This document shows, one piece after another, positions 11,328 to 23,165 of a DNA stretch of 64,000 bases. Every line of letters begins with the position of its first letter. Position 1 is the first letter of the stretch. A program made the translations under genes and the position numbers. Source of the stretch: Ovis canadensis (Eukaryota; Chordata; Mammalia; Artiodactyla; Bovidae). The notes beneath the pieces are model-generated. The model searched no databases, was not told the DNA's origin, and saw nothing but the letters and a program-made list of their open reading frames with translations. The stretch lies in NCBI RefSeq assembly GCF_042477335.2, contig NC_091255.1:22732501-22796500 (forward strand), in the 5' to 3' direction.

Positions 11328-12238
11328 GTTCAGTTCAGTTGCTCAGTCGTGTCCAACTCTTTGCAACCCCATGAATCGCAGCATGCCAGGCCTCCCTGTC
11401 CATCACCATCTCCTGGAGTTCACTCAGACTCACGTCCATCGAGTCAGTGAAGCCATCCAGCCATCTCATCCTCTGTCTTCCCCTTCTCCTCCTGCCCCCA
11501 ATCCCTCCCAGCATCAGAGTCTTTTCCAATGAGTCAACTCTTCGCATGAGCTGGCCAAAGTACTGGAGTTTCAGCTTTAGCATCATTCCTTCCAAAGAAA
11601 TCCTAAGGTTGATCTCCTTCAGAATGGACTGGTTGGATCTCCTCGCGGTCCAAGGGACTCTCAAGAGTCTCCTCCAACACCACAGTTCAAAAGCATCAAT
11701 TCTTCGGCGCTCAGCCTTCTTCACAGTCCAACTCTCACATCCATACAGGACCACAGGAAAAACCATAGCCTTGACTAGACAGACCTTTGTTGGCAAAGTA
11801 ATGTCTCTGCTTTGAATATGCTATCTAGGTTGGTCATAACTTTTCTTCCAAGGAGTAAGCATCTTTTAATTTCATGGCTGCAGTCACCATCTGCAGTGAT
11901 TTTGGAGCCCAAAAAAATAAAGTCTGACACTGTTTCCACTGTTTCCTCATCTATTTCCCATGAAGTGATGGGACTGGATGCCATGATCTTCGTTTTCTGA
12001 ATGTTGAGCTTTAAGCCAACTTTTTTGCTTTCCTCTTTCACTTTCATCAAGAGGTTTTTGAGTTCCTCTTCACTTTCTGCCATAAGGGTGGTGTCATCTG
12101 CATATCTGAGGTTATTGATATTTCTCCTTGATTCAAAACTTGTGTTTCTTCCAGTCCAGCGTTTCTCATGATGTACTCTGCATAAAAGTTAAATAAGCAG
12201 GGTGACAATATACAGCCTTGACGTACTCCTTTTCCTAT
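11328..12238 (-). mobile_element. BovB LINE 3' end, minus strand
   Basis: The minus strand encodes the BovB ORF2 C-terminus in two long frames (12083-11775 with MAESEEELKNLLMKVKEE and 11796-11335 with [18 protein letters not shown]), separated by one frameshift. It is truncated at about 12238, where plus-strand L1 sequence begins. Confidence 0.9.
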
Positions 12239-12244
12239 TTGGAA

Positions 12245-13030
12245 CCATTTTCAGAGAAATGCAAATCAAAACCACAATGAGGTATCACCTCACACTGATC
12301 AGAATGGTCATAATTAAAATGTCAAATAATAAATGCTGGAGGGAGTATGGAGAAAAGGGAACCCTCCTATACTACTGGTGGATATAAATTGATGCACCAG
12401 TATGGAAAACAATATGGAGTTTCCTTAGATAATGAAAAATAGAGTTACCACATGATCCAGCCATCCCATTCCTGGACATATATCTAGAAAAGATGAAAAC
12501 TCTTATTTGAAAAGATATATGAACCCCAGTGTTTAAGCAGCACTATTTGCAACAGCCAGGACAGGGGAGCACCCTAAATGTCCATTGACAGATGAATAGG
12601 TAAAGAAGTCAGGCCATTTGCAGCAACATGGGTGGACCCAGAGGTTGTCACACTAACTCGAGTAAGTCAGAGAAAGACAAATGTCACATGATATTACATA
12701 TATGTGGAATCTAAATATGGTACAAACGAACGCGCCTACAAAACAGAAACAGACTCACAGACATAGAAAACACATTCACGATTACCAAAAAGGAACAGGA
12801 AGAGGGACCAATTAAGAGTTTGGGATTAGCAGAAAGAAACTACTCTATATAAAATAGATAAACAATGAGGACCTACTTATAGCACAGGAAGTTATATGCA
12901 ATGTCTTGGAGTGAAGCTTAATGGAAAAGAATATGAAAGAATATAAATAACTGCATCATTTTGCTGTGCATCAGAAATGAATGCAACATTGTAAATCAAC
13001 TATACGTCAATAAAAAATTTTTTAACTTTA
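12245..13030 (+). mobile_element. L1 3' fragment
   Basis: L1 ORF2 C-terminal sequence ([18 protein letters not shown] near 12330-12384) and 3' UTR, ending in CAATAAAAAATTTTTTAA near 13008-13025. Confidence 0.8.
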
Positions 13031-13990
13031 AATTTCTCCAAAGAAGACCCACAGATGGCTAACAAACATGAAAAGATGCTCAACATCACTCATTATCAGA
13101 GAATACAAATCAAAACCACAATGAGGTACCGTCTCACGCCGGTCAGAATGGCTGCTATCAAAAAGTCTACAAGCAATAAATGCTGGAGAGGGTGTGGAGA
13201 AAAGGGAACCCTCTTATACTGTTGGTGGGAATGCAAACTAGTACAGCCACTATGGAGAACAGTGTGGAGATTCCTTAAAAAACTGGAAATAGAACAGCTA
13301 TATGACCCAGCAATCCCACTGCTGGGCATACACACCGAGGAAACCAGAACTGAAAGACATGTGTACCCCAATGTTCATCGCAGCACTGTTTATAGTAGCC
13401 AGGACATGGAAGCAACCTAGATGTCCATCAGCAGACAAATGGATAAGAAAGCTGTGGTATACATATACGCAATGGAATATCACTCAGCCATTAAAAAGGA
13501 TACATTTGAATCAGTTCTAATGAGGTGGATGAAACTGGAGCCAATTATACAGAGTGAAGTAAGCCAGAAAGAAAAACACCAATACAGTATACTAACGCAT
13601 ATATATGGAATTTAGAAAGATGGTAACGATAACCCTGTATGTGAGACAGCAAAAGAGACACAGATTTATGGAACAGTCTTTCAGACTCTGTGGGAGAGGG
13701 TGAGGGCGGATGATATGGGAGAATGGATTGAAACATGTAAATTATCACATGTGAAATGAATCACCAGTCCAGGCTCAATGTATGATACAGGGTGCTCAGG
13801 GCTGGTGCACTGGGATGACCCTGAGGGATGGGATGGGGAGGGAGGTGGAAGGGGGGTTCAGGATGGGGAACACATGTACACCCGTGGCAGATTCATATCA
13901 ATGTATCAATGTACAATACAATATTGTAAAGTAAAAAATAATAATAATAAATAAAATAAATAAAAATAAATTTGCTTTAAAATAAAAAAT
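13031..13990 (+). mobile_element. Second L1 3' fragment in tandem
   Basis: It encodes the same ORF2 C-terminal region as the fragment just upstream ([34 protein letters not shown]), in better condition, then a 3' UTR and an A-rich tail at about 13935-13990. Confidence 0.85.
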
Positions 13991-15042
13991 AAGTAAAATC
14001 ACAGAACATCTTCTAAGTTTGTGAAGAGACAGCTAACTAGCTAACTAATTATTGCCCAATGTGGAAAGTGCGGTAATGGTAGATGCAGATAATAAGGCCC
14101 ATTATCAGAAATGTGATTGATTCAGCAGTTTCCATTTCCTCCTTCTCGCCCTCCTCAACTCACATTCGTCCACTTTCAGAAACTGAATCACGAGCGTGAA
14201 GGGGGTTCCCCGAAGAGTAAAGAAGGGAATGCAATTCGAGGAATCGATTGAGGACTAGGGCAGAGCGGGGTGGGTGTGAGGAGGAGGCATTGTCTATGAC
14301 TAGAGTTTCCAATGAAGCAGGTGATAGACTCTGGTTTTTTTTTCAATTGACAGTAACAAAGAAAGACAGCTGGATGCTACAGCGCCAGTGAAATCTGCTG
14401 TTGCCCCAAATCTTGCCTTTGCTTCACCTCCCTCAGGACCAGCATCAGGAATCATAGAGATGGATGGAAACACAGCTCATGCGTTTTAAGAGAAGTAACT
14501 GTACAGACACAGGAAGGACAGAATTCCTAAGATGTGGTCTCACTTGGCTTCTGTCTCATTTCCTCCATTACTCTAGCTCCTTTGGGAGAATTCAAAGCCC
14601 TCTTGGACTGGCCCGAATTTAACTTCATTCATATTTGCTCCTCCATCCTGCAGCTGAATCAGAACAACTCACTTCTCTCTCTGACCCAGCAATTTCACAC
14701 CTGCGACTCTGCATCAGCTGGTCAAGTCATCTATTGCCACACTGTCTATATATGTTCAAATCCTGTGTCAATTTCAAGACCCAATAATTCTATCCCTTCT
14801 GTGACACTTTTCAAGGAAGCCTATGACTCCCTCCTCCTCTTGTTCTGAGCTTTCTTCTATTTATCTCCTAAGAATTTTAGTGCTTTCTGCTAAGTGCTAT
14901 GGTTGCCTGTTTATACTCTACCTGCTCCTGTTAGACTCGGGGCATCTAGAGGATAAAGATTGTTAAAAAATATAAACCATAATTTAAAAGAACATATATA
15001 TATATAGTATTTATACTATATATGCATATATATATTTGTATA
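13991..15042. other. Intergenic with old L2-like and AT-rich sequence
   Basis: The stretch 14540-14960 looks like an old L2 body (GGGGCATCTAGAGGATAAAG); 14990-15045 is a TA-rich simple stretch. No gene is supported. Confidence 0.35.
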
Positions 15043-17325
15043 TATCGTCAGCAAAAACAAGATCAGGAGCTGACTATTGCTCAGATCATGAACTTGTTAT
15101 TGCAAAATTCAGAATTAAATTGAAGAAAGTAGGGAAAACCACTAGGCCATTCAGGTATGACCTAAATCAAATTCCTTACGTTTAAACAGTGGAAGTAACA
15201 AACAGATTCAAAGGATTAGATTTGACAGAATGCCTGAAGAGCTATGGGTGAGGTGAGGTGAAGTCGCTCAGTCGTGTCTGACTCTTTGCGACCCCGTGGA
15301 CTGTAACCTACTAGGCTTCTCCATCCATGGGATTCTCCAGGCAAGAATACTGGAGTGGATTGCCATTTCCTTCTCCAGGATGGAGGTTCATAACATTCTA
15401 TAGGAGTTGGTGATCAAAAACATCACCAAGAAAAAGAAATGCAAAAAGGCAAAATGGTTGTCAGAGGAGGCCTTAAAAATAGTTGAGAAAAGAAGAAAAG
15501 TGAAAGGCAAAGGAGAAAAGGAAAGATACACCCATCTGAATGGAGAGTTACAAAGAATAGCAAGGAGAGATAAGAAAGCCTTCGTCAGTGATCAGTGCAA
15601 AGAAATAGAGAACAACAGAATGGAAAAGACTAGAAATCTCTTCAGGAAAATTAGAGATACCAAGGGAATATTTCATACAAAGATGGGCACAATATAGGAC
15701 AGAAACAGCATGGACCTAACAGACGCAGAAGACATTAAGAAGAGGTGGCAAGAATACACAGAAGAACTGTACAAAAAAGATCTTCATGACCACGATGGTG
15801 TGATCATTCACCTAGAGCCAGCTGTCCTGGAATGGGAAGTCAAGTGGGCCTTAGGAAACATCACTACGAATAAAGCTAGTGGAGGTGATGAAATTTCAGC
15901 TGAGCTATTTCAAAGCCCAAAAGATGATGCTGTTGAAGTGCTGCACTCAAAATGTCGGCAAATTTGGAAACCTCAGCAGTGGATACAGGACCGGAAAAGG
16001 TCAGTTTTCATTCCAATCCCAAAGAAAGGCAACACCAAAGAATGTTCAAACTATCGCACAATTGCACACATCTCACACACTAGTAAAGTAATGCTTAAAA
16101 TTCTCCAAGCTAAGCTTCAACAGTTCATGAACTGAGAACTTCCAGATGTTCAAGCTGGATTTAGAAAAGGCAGAGGAACCAGAGATCAAATTGCCAACAT
16201 CTGTTGGATCATAGAAAACGCAAGAGAATTACAGAAAAACTACTTCTGCTTCATTGACTATGCTAAAGCCTTTGACTCTGTGGATCACAGCAAACTGGAA
16301 AATTCTTAAAGAGATGGGAATACCAGACCACCTTACTGGCCTCCTGAGAAACCTGTATGCAGGTCAAGAAGCAACAGTTAGAACAGGACATGGAACAATG
16401 GACTGGTTCCAAATTGAGAAAGGAGTATGTCAAGTCTATATATTGTCACCCTGCTTATTTAACTTAGATGCAAAGTACATCATGCGAAATGCTGGGCTGA
16501 ATGAAGCACGATGGAATCAAGATTGCTGGGAGAAATATCAATAACCTCAGATATGTAGATGACACCACCTTTATGGCAGAAAGCGAAGAAGAACTAAAGT
16601 GCCTCTTAATGAAAGTGGAAGAGGAGAGTGAAAAACCTGGCTCAAAACTCAGCATTCAAAAAACTAACATCATGGCATCCAGTCCCAACACTTCATGACA
16701 AATAGATGGGGAAACAATGGAAATAGTGACAGACTTTATTTTGGGGGGCTCCAAAATCACTTCAGATGGTGACTACAGCCATGAAATTAAAAGATGCTTG
16801 CTCCTTGGAAGAAAAAAGCGGTCACAAACTTAGACAGCATATTAAAAAGCAGAAACATTACTTTCCTGACAAAGGTCTGTATAGTCAAAGCTGTGGGTTT
16901 TCCAGTAGTCATATATGGATGTGAGAGTTGGACCATAAATAAGGCTGAGCACTGAAGAATTGATGCTTTTCAACTGTGGTGTTGGAGAAGACTCTTGAGA
17001 GTCCCTTGGACAGCAAAGAGATCAAACTAGTCAATTCTAAAGGAAATCAATCCTGAATATTCATTGGAGGGACTGATGCTGAGGCTGAAGCTCCAATAGT
17101 TTGGCCACCTGATGTGAAGAACTGACTCATTGGAAAAGATCCTGATGCTGGGAATGATTGAAGGCAGGAGAAGGGGATGACAGGGGACAAGATGGTTGGA
17201 TGGCATCACCAGCTCAATGGACACGAGTCTGAGCAAGTTCTGGGAGATGGTAAAGGACAGGGAAGACTGGCATGCTACAGTGTCTGGGGTTGCAAAGAGT
17301 TGGACGTAGCTGAGTGACTAAACAA
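15043..17325 (+). mobile_element. BovB LINE (RTE type), 5' truncated, ORFs broken
   Basis: The end of the endonuclease region (about 15043-15700) is followed by RT: 15710-16135 has ITTNKASGGDEISAELFQ, and the NYRTIAHISHTSK segment corresponds to the RT fingers/palm. Near 16544 a YVDDTTFMAESEEELK palm motif appears, then the C-terminal region to the [11 protein letters not shown]-like end. Stops and frameshifts occur at about 16135, 16310 and 16800. A Bov-A SINE is inserted at 15258-15378. It is an immobile copy. Confidence 0.88.
15258..15378 (-). mobile_element. Bov-A SINE inserted in BovB
   Basis: GAAGTCGCTCAGTCGTGTCT to TTCCTTCTCCAGGA, minus orientation. BovB coding sequence resumes at TGGAGGTTCATAACATTCTA. 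Confidence 0.85.
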
Positions 17326-17344
17326 AATGATATATATGTCTGTA

Positions 17345-17560
17345 TCAGTATCTGCTTACCAGATGGCTCAGTGGTAAAGAATCTGCCTACCAAGCAGGAG
17401 ACGTGGGTCTGATCCTTGGGTCAGAAAGATCCCCTGGAGAAGAAAATGGCAACCCACTCCAGTATTCTTGCCTGGGAATTTCCACGGGCAGATGAGCCTG
17501 GTGGGCTTATAGTCCGTGAGATCACAAAAGAGTCGAACAGAACTTAGCAGCTAAAGAACA
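17345..17560 (+). mobile_element. Bov-tA SINE
   Basis: GATGGCTCAGTGGTAAAGAA to AGAGTCGAACAGAACTTAGC, plus orientation. Confidence 0.88.
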
Positions 17561-17734
17561 GTGTATGTATGACTGAGTCACTTTGCCATACAGCAAAAAT
17601 TAACACAATATTGTAAAGCAATTATATCAGTAACATTTTTCAAAAGATCATTGGAAAGAACCAAATCTATTTCTCAATGTGATTTATCCAGTAAGCACCC
17701 ACTATTTGTCCATTTTATGTTCATGCGTGTGTGG

Positions 17735-17860
17735 TCAGCTGTTTCGGTCATCTCTGCTCCAGGGGATCTTTCCGACCTGGGAATCGAACCTGCGTCTCCT
17801 GCGTGTCCTGTGTTGCAGACAGATGCTTTACCATCTGAGCCACCAGAGGTGGCCTATGCC
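17735..17860 (-). mobile_element. Bov-tA SINE, partial
   Basis: GGGAATCGAACCTGCGTCTC and GAGCCACCAGAGGTGGCC, minus orientation. Confidence 0.8.
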
Positions 17861-17974
17861 CACTAATAATAATAAAATAATAAAGGACAGGAAAGAAAAT
17901 ATATGTGGCTGAGAAACTAGACCTTTTCACACCACTGAAATTATGAGTTGAAAAGAATAGGAAAGGAAAACTGC

Positions 17975-18021
17975 TCTGAATTTGGCATTACTTATGTTCC
18001 TCAAGTAATGCCAAATTCAGA
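17975..18021. repeat. Perfect inverted repeat (19-bp arms, 9-nt loop)
   Basis: Arms 17975-17993 and 18003-18021 are exact reverse complements (core CTGAATTTGGCATTACTT), with loop ATGTTCCTC. It lies in intergenic DNA between CCL4 and CCL3, near a decayed SINE tail. Function is unknown. Confidence 0.9.
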
Positions 18022-18419
18022 CTTATGTTTCTGGAGGGCTTCCCCTTCAAAGAGTGGGACAAGACTGAAGCGACTTAGCATGAGCACGATGTTCCTCAAA
18101 ATAACTCAGAGAAATGGGAATCAAGGCTTCATTTCAGCAAAGGTATTCGAAAGAAACCTTCGTATATTTATCCAAAAGTTCTTTCAAGTTGAGCAACGGA
18201 CAACAACCTCCAATTGGTTGTATTGTAAATGCTTTAAAACAGAATGTGTCCATAAATTTGTGGGCTAACCAGGAAGGTAATACATTTGTACTACCAAAAA
18301 ATGAGAAAATTCTAGAAAAAGAGGAAAACAAAGTCATCCATTCATTTGTCACACAACTATAAGTACTATTGATGCTTTGAGCATTTATTTCTAATGCTTT
18401 TTATTTTTTCCATGTCTAG

Positions 18420-18680
18420 ATCATATATGTGTGTGTGTTTGCACACACACATATTTGGTTACACTATTTACCATATATGTGTATGTACACATATCTATTT
18501 GTATAATTCTGTATACAATTAGTACATTTAATACAATTAATGTGTATTACAATTAATATGTATAACACACATATATTAATACCTTGTATGTGTATGTACA
18601 CATATATATTTGTATGATTCTGTATATAATTAGTACATTTAGTATTAATACACAATTAATACATTTAATACAATTGGTAC
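18420..18680. repeat. AT-rich low-complexity block with a 111-bp duplication
   Basis: A segment near 18473-18530 (GTATGTACACATAT, then AATTAGTACATTTA) recurs at 18584-18641 with a 111-bp offset and a few mismatches, inside TATATGTG-rich sequence. Confidence 0.75.
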
Positions 18681-19058
18681 ATTTTTTATCTTACTGTTTA
18701 ACAACTGAGGTTTTGATTATATTTTTGCTATTTTCATTTAGTTTAATGTTTTATCACCCCCTGATAGAGAAAATTTTATATTTCCTTATTTTGAGTTGTG
18801 ATGCTGGGGTCAGTACCTTCCTCTCTGAAGACACCTCCGTATTTGGGCTTGTTTCTTCAGAACTCTTTCTTAGAAAAGTGATCTCTAAATTAGTGGGCAT
18901 AAATATTTTTAGGCTCCTGACATATTAGCAACACCCACACGTAATTTCTCTTTATGATTTCCAGCTAGCGTTTAACCCAGTGGCCCTGGTCACTCAGTGA
19001 CTGTTTGATGAATGGACAAATGACAGCAACATGACCTCAGGCTTCCTGGTCCTCTGGC
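18680..19058. other. CCL3 upstream flank
   Basis: AT-rich old LINE-like sequence followed by unique sequence. The GTTTGATGAATGG block at 18990-19012 has a counterpart near 58478, in the flank of the 59 kb pseudogene. Confidence 0.4.
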
Positions 19059-19067
19059 GGGAATTCC
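19059..19067 (+). promoter_or_regulatory. NF-kappaB-like palindrome upstream of CCL3
   Basis: GGGAATTCC is a near-consensus kappaB half-site palindrome about 410 bp upstream of the CCL3 TATA box. CCL3 is NF-kappaB-induced in other mammals; use of this particular site is inferred. Confidence 0.4.
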
Positions 19068-19478
19068 TTAATTCAGTTCCTTCCATCCAAAGGAGGCTTG
19101 GGTCACCGTCCCGGGCAACATCATACCTGCCCTTCTCGTGTGGTTAGAGCAACTGAAAAAGCACAGCACTCTCAGTTCTGTGGAAAGGTCTGGGGTGCAG
19201 AATGCATTAGAGGCAGGGACCAGACAGGAATAGCCCTCGGTGGACATATACCCGTCTCCGGACGCTCACAAGGGAAACCATTTCCTCACATGAAACCAGA
19301 ACAAGTCATGCATTGCGGGCTGACACTTAGAGCGGAGAGAAGCTATTCTTGGATATCCTGAGGCCCTGTGGTTGTCGGGGACCCTGAGTTGTGCAACACT
19401 CTGCATGAAACACCACTATGCTTAAAATTTTCCCTCCTCACCCCCAGATTCCACTTCCCCATCTGCCAGGGCTGCCTT

Positions 19479-19485
19479 TATAAAG
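19479..19485 (+). promoter_or_regulatory. CCL3: CCL3 TATA box
   Basis: TATAAAG lies 112 bp upstream of the CCL3 ATG, followed by a leader of about 80 bp. The upstream stretch containing CCTCACCCCCAGATTCCAC recurs in degenerate form before the relic at 30.3 kb. Confidence 0.85.
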
Positions 19486-19590
19486 AGCCAGGGAGATGGT
19501 CTCCCACTGCAGAGAGACAGAGGCAGCAGCAAGCACCGAGTCCACCTCGGCTCCACTGACGCTCAAGCCCGCACTCCGTCTCGCAGCACC

Positions 19591-21013
19591 ATGAAGGCAC
19601 CCGCGGCTGCTCTCGCTGTTCTTCTCTGCACCATGGCCCTCTGCAGCCAGGTCTTCTCGGCACCATGTGAGTCTGGGTAGTAGCTGAGGGGGTCCCCACA
19701 CCAATCTTGTGGCCTTGAGAGCCCCCAAGAGAACACAGAGAACCTCTTTAAGGGTTGCAAAACATCTTGGCTGTTCTCTTCAAGATTTTTAATCTTTTAA
19801 AGGGAACCTCAGATCTAGAGCCAGGGTGAGGGAGTTATAGTCCCATTTTACAGATGGCAAAACTGAGACCTAAACAAATGAGTTTGTAAGAGGCAGAGTC
19901 TAAATCTGGTTACTGCCCAGTGGTGTTAGTTTTCCACTAACTCTTCCTAGGTTTCCCCAAGAATTTGTCCTTTGGATGTCTTATGAGAGACAGCCAAGCT
20001 TTTTTCTTTTGCTGGGATGTGACTTCTTATTTAGTCATTAAGTGGTGTCTGATTCTTTTGCGACCCTGTAGACTGTAGCCCACCAGGCTCCTCTGTCCTG
20101 ACATTTCCCAGGCAAAAAATACCGGAGTGGGGTGCCATTTCCTTTTCCAGAGGATCTTCCCGACGCAGGGATCAAACTCGCATCTCTTGTGTTTCCAGCA
20201 TGGGCAGGCGGGTTCTTTACCACTGAGCCAAAAGCTAAATGATTTCCTGACCCAGACACAAATTCTTGAAGGGAGATGTGATAAGTGAGAGCCCACAGTG
20301 AAGAGTCAAAAAGGAAGACGGGTTCAGACAGAAATAAAGGACAGAGACAGGGAAATTTCTAGGCAAAAATCCCCAGCGCCTCCCAATGACTGGTCTCCCA
20401 GTCTGCACGCTGAGCGGGGCTGTTTCTCTCCCTGTGAGTCTTCCTCACCCTCTCACAGATCACGGGTCTGCCCTTTCATCTGAACTATGACTCAGACTCA
20501 ATCTGTCCCTTGCTCCACAGTTGGCGCTGACACCCCAACGGCCTGCTGCTTCTCCTATGCCGCCCGGCAGCTTTCTCGCAAAATCGTAGCCGACTATTTT
20601 GAGACCAGCAGCCAGTGCTCCAAGCCTGGTGTCATGTAAGTGCTAGTCTTCCTGCCTGCTTCTGGGGAGATGGGGGATTTGGGGGTGGGGAGTGGGGGCG
20701 GGGTCAGCACCCAAAGGCACAAGAGAGCCATCGTGGGAGGCCCAGCCCTCCAGGGCTTATCAAATATATAGGACCTGTGTCTCTGAGGAGTGACCTGACC
20801 TGGCCAGGCTTACAGAATCTGGGAGGGCTGAGCGGCTCAGGACACAGAGTTGGGGTGGGGGCCCCCCAAGATCGCCCCCGACTGCATTCCGCAGTGTGTA
20901 ACCCTTCCGCTCCTCTCCACAGCTTCCAGACCAAAAGAGGCCGGCAGGTGTGTGCCAACCCCAGTGAGGACTGGGTCCAGCAATACATCACCGACCTGGA
21001 GCTGAATTCCTGA
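19591..21013 (+). CDS. CCL3: CCL3 (MIP-1alpha), secreted CC chemokine, 3 exons
   Basis: Exons 19591-19666 (76 nt), 20521-20635 (115 nt) and 20923-21013 (91 nt), with GTGAGT and GTAAGT donors and CAG acceptors, giving 93 aa. The signal peptide contains [18 protein letters not shown], nearly the human CCL3 leader. The mature part begins [15 protein letters not shown], continues [17 protein letters not shown] and ends ITDLELNS. All four cysteines are present. [11 protein letters not shown] and [17 protein letters not shown] are diagnostic of CCL3 over CCL4. Family role: inflammatory chemokine acting through CCR1 and CCR5. The head-to-head order with CCL4 matches human. Intron 1 holds a MIR trace and a SINE. 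Compared with the copy at 46.9 kb, its exon 2 N-loop differs ([12 protein letters not shown] against [12 protein letters not shown]), while exon 3 is almost the same. Confidence 0.93.
19830..19912 (+). repeat. MIR fragment in CCL3 intron 1
   Basis: CCCATTTTACAGATGGCAAA then ACTGAGACC and AGAGGCAGAGTCTAAATCTG. Confidence 0.7.
20030..20235 (-). mobile_element. Bov-tA SINE in CCL3 intron 1
   Basis: TCATTAAGTGGTGTCTGATT to CTTTACCACTGAGCC, minus orientation. It lies about 290 bp upstream of exon 2. Confidence 0.85.
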
Positions 21014-21440
21014 GTGGCCTGGAAGCTTTGAGGAACCCAGTGACCTCAGGGGCCCGACTGGGCAGCAGGGGTCTGAGCCTTGGGAGCACCCCTGTCGCCT
21101 CCATATCTACCTCTCCTGGGGCGCTGGTTGTTGTCAAACAGCCACACTCTGGGACTCGTCCCTAACTGAGATTGCAACTTATTTATATATACTATTTAAT
21201 ATTTGTAATTTAATTTCAGTGCCCCACTGGGGTCTGGGAATGTTTGCTCCAAGAGGTCCCGAGATACCTTTTCACCAGCCTTCCCGCCTCCTCTTCACTT
21301 GCACTGTGGAGGCAGTTGAGCGACTGTCGCCAGCTTGTTCTGGATGGAGATGGCGCCAATGCTGCCAGACCGACACGTTTCTGTTCAGTGTTGTGTTCAG
21401 CCCAGCGAAATAATAAAGATGCTCCTTTGGAAAGTAAACT
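21014..21440 (+). other. CCL3: CCL3 3' UTR with AU-rich stretch and poly(A) signal
   Basis: About 400 bp follow the stop codon. An AU-rich block with TTATTTATATA and TATTTAATATT sits at about 21179-21215, and AATAAA is at 21412-21417. The AU-rich block resembles known inflammatory-mRNA instability elements. Confidence 0.8.
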
Positions 21441-21664
21441 AGCTTCGAGTTTGGTTTTGTTTTTCTGGCAAATCAGAGTCACTGGTTGACTTTCTCTGAA
21501 AGACAAGCATCATATGATATCATTTATATATAGAATCTAAAAAATACGGTACACATGAACCTGCTTACAAACATGAACTGAGTCATAGATACAGAAAACA
21601 AACATGATTACCAAGGGGGAAAGGGGTAGGGGGTAAATTGGGAGATTGGCACTGGTAAATACAT

Positions 21665-21802
21665 ACGGCTGCTGCTACTGCTGCTAAGTTGCTTCAGTTG
21701 TGTCCAACTCTGTGCGATCCCATAGACGGCAGCCCACCAGGCTCCGCCGACCCTGGGATTCTCCCGGCAAGAGTACTGGAGTGGGTTGCCATTGCCTTCT
21801 CC
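21665..21802 (-). mobile_element. Bov-A2 SINE
   Basis: GCTGCTGCTACTGCTGCTAA to CATTGCCTTCTCCG, minus orientation. Confidence 0.88.
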
Positions 21803-21881
21803 GAAATACATACCACTATATATAAAAGATAACTAGTAAGAGCCTTCTGTATAGCATAGAGAACTTTTATTTTGTGCTCTG

Positions 21882-22082
21882 TAATGACCTGTATCTGGCT
21901 CTTTGTGACCCTATGGACCCATCAGGCTCCTCTGTACATGGGACTTCCCAGGCAAGAATACTGGAGTAGGTTGCCGTGCCCTCCTCCAGGGGAATCGTCC
22001 CGACCCAGGGATCGAACCCACATCTTCTGTGGCTCCTGCATTGCAGGCAGATTCTCTATGGCCAGCACCACCTGGGAAGCCT
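21882..22082 (-). mobile_element. Bov-tA SINE
   Basis: CTCTTTGTGACCCTATGGAC to CAGCACCACCTGGGAAGCC, minus orientation. Confidence 0.85.
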
Positions 22083-22319
22083 GGATATGTGGATATGTGT
22101 ACATGTGTACAAGTTAAGTTACATGTGTACATGTAATTCACTTTGCTGTACAGCAGAAACTGATACAGCATTGTCAATCAACTATACTCCAATTAAAAAA
22201 TAGTTTTAAAAAAAGGATCACTGGTTGAAAGACATAGTAAGTTAAAGAATGGGAAGATGGTAAATGGAGGGAGCTTGAGAAAGGTGAAGAAGGGGACTAC
22301 GTGCCACAGAGCTACTCTG

Positions 22320-22822
22320 TTGGACAGCTGTGATTGAACAATGGTGACTGCCGTATCGATCAAGGAAGGACGCTGCAACCATCAAGCCATCACTTTACAG
22401 CTGCCCTGACAGTGAGCCCTGAGGGAACTCAGGGTAGAAACAGGATGCCCAGGCTCTAGCCGTCAACCACTACAGTCACCCCAACAGTTCACCTAGAAGA
22501 GACTCCGACAGCAGAGGTGGACATCAAAGAAATGATTTCAGTGAGCCCACCCTCTTGCCTCTCCCCATACATACAAAAGGGCTAAATTCCTTAACTTGAG
22601 ATATCTGGTTTTCTTAAATTAGCAGTAATCTTTGGATGTCCCAGCTGCCTGGTCTTTGTTGCAAAAACTCCTTTATGTATATCCTGGCTCCTCACCTTGC
22701 CGCTACAGAGCAGTCTCTCCAAGTTATCCGAAATACTGCATCCTGGGCTTAAGTGCTCAGTTTTGTCCACCAATAAATCTTAACTCTCAACTTTTAGATT
22801 GTGCATTTTTTTTCAGTTAACA
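22320..22822 (+). repeat. Probable solo ERV LTR (ERV2-like)
   Basis: GAGCCCTGAGGGAACTCAGG, then a Pro/Leu-poor U3-like body, TTGTTGCAAAAACTCC, CCAATAAATCTTAACTC (poly(A) signal 22772-22777) and a TTGTGCATTTTTTTTCAG end before TTAACA. This fits a bovine ERV LTR in plus orientation. The left border is uncertain. Confidence 0.5.
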
Positions 22823-22861
22823 CATTGGAGACACATTTCCAAAACACTGAAATTGTGAGTG

Positions 22862-22904
22862 TTTTATGTATCAAATCATAAGGTACATTAATGGATACCA
22901 TTAA
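22862..22904 (+). repeat. 43-bp direct repeat, copy 1
   Basis: This segment (TATGTATCAAATCATAAGG ... GATACCATTAA) recurs at 24822-24864 with one mismatch. Confidence 0.9.
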
Positions 22905-22954
22905 GAAGAGTATCTGTAGTACATATTTACAATGAATCAAACTTTCTTAATAAC

Positions 22955-23165
22955 AACAGCTAACATATGAGACTGACTCCAGGCTGAGGGCTTTTTCTGC
23001 TGTGTTCATTTGATCCTTACAGTGAAATAATATAGTTTAAGTGCTATTAAATTCTCCTTTGACGGAACAGTAAACTAAGGCTGCGGGGTCAGAGAGATTA
23101 AGCAACTTGGACAAGATCACACAGCAAGTGAACAAGCACCACCGAGTTCCGAAGCTAGATTCTGA
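22955..23165 (+). repeat. MIR SINE
   Basis: TCATTTGATCCTTACAGTGA, AGTAAACTAAGGCTG and CAAGATCACACAGCAAGTGA. Confidence 0.75.

Larger units (their letters stand above)
21485..22205 (+). mobile_element. L1 3' UTR split by two Bov-A SINEs
   Basis: GACAAGCATCATATGATATC to CAACTATACTCCAATTAAAA is an L1 3' UTR. SINEs at 21665-21802 and 21882-22082 (both minus) interrupt it. Confidence 0.8.

Noticed and set aside
11335-12083. Long minus-strand frames with reverse-transcriptase-like sequence, possible host gene
   Set aside because: They match the C-terminal part of BovB ORF2 and are broken by a frameshift and truncated; this is a dead LINE.
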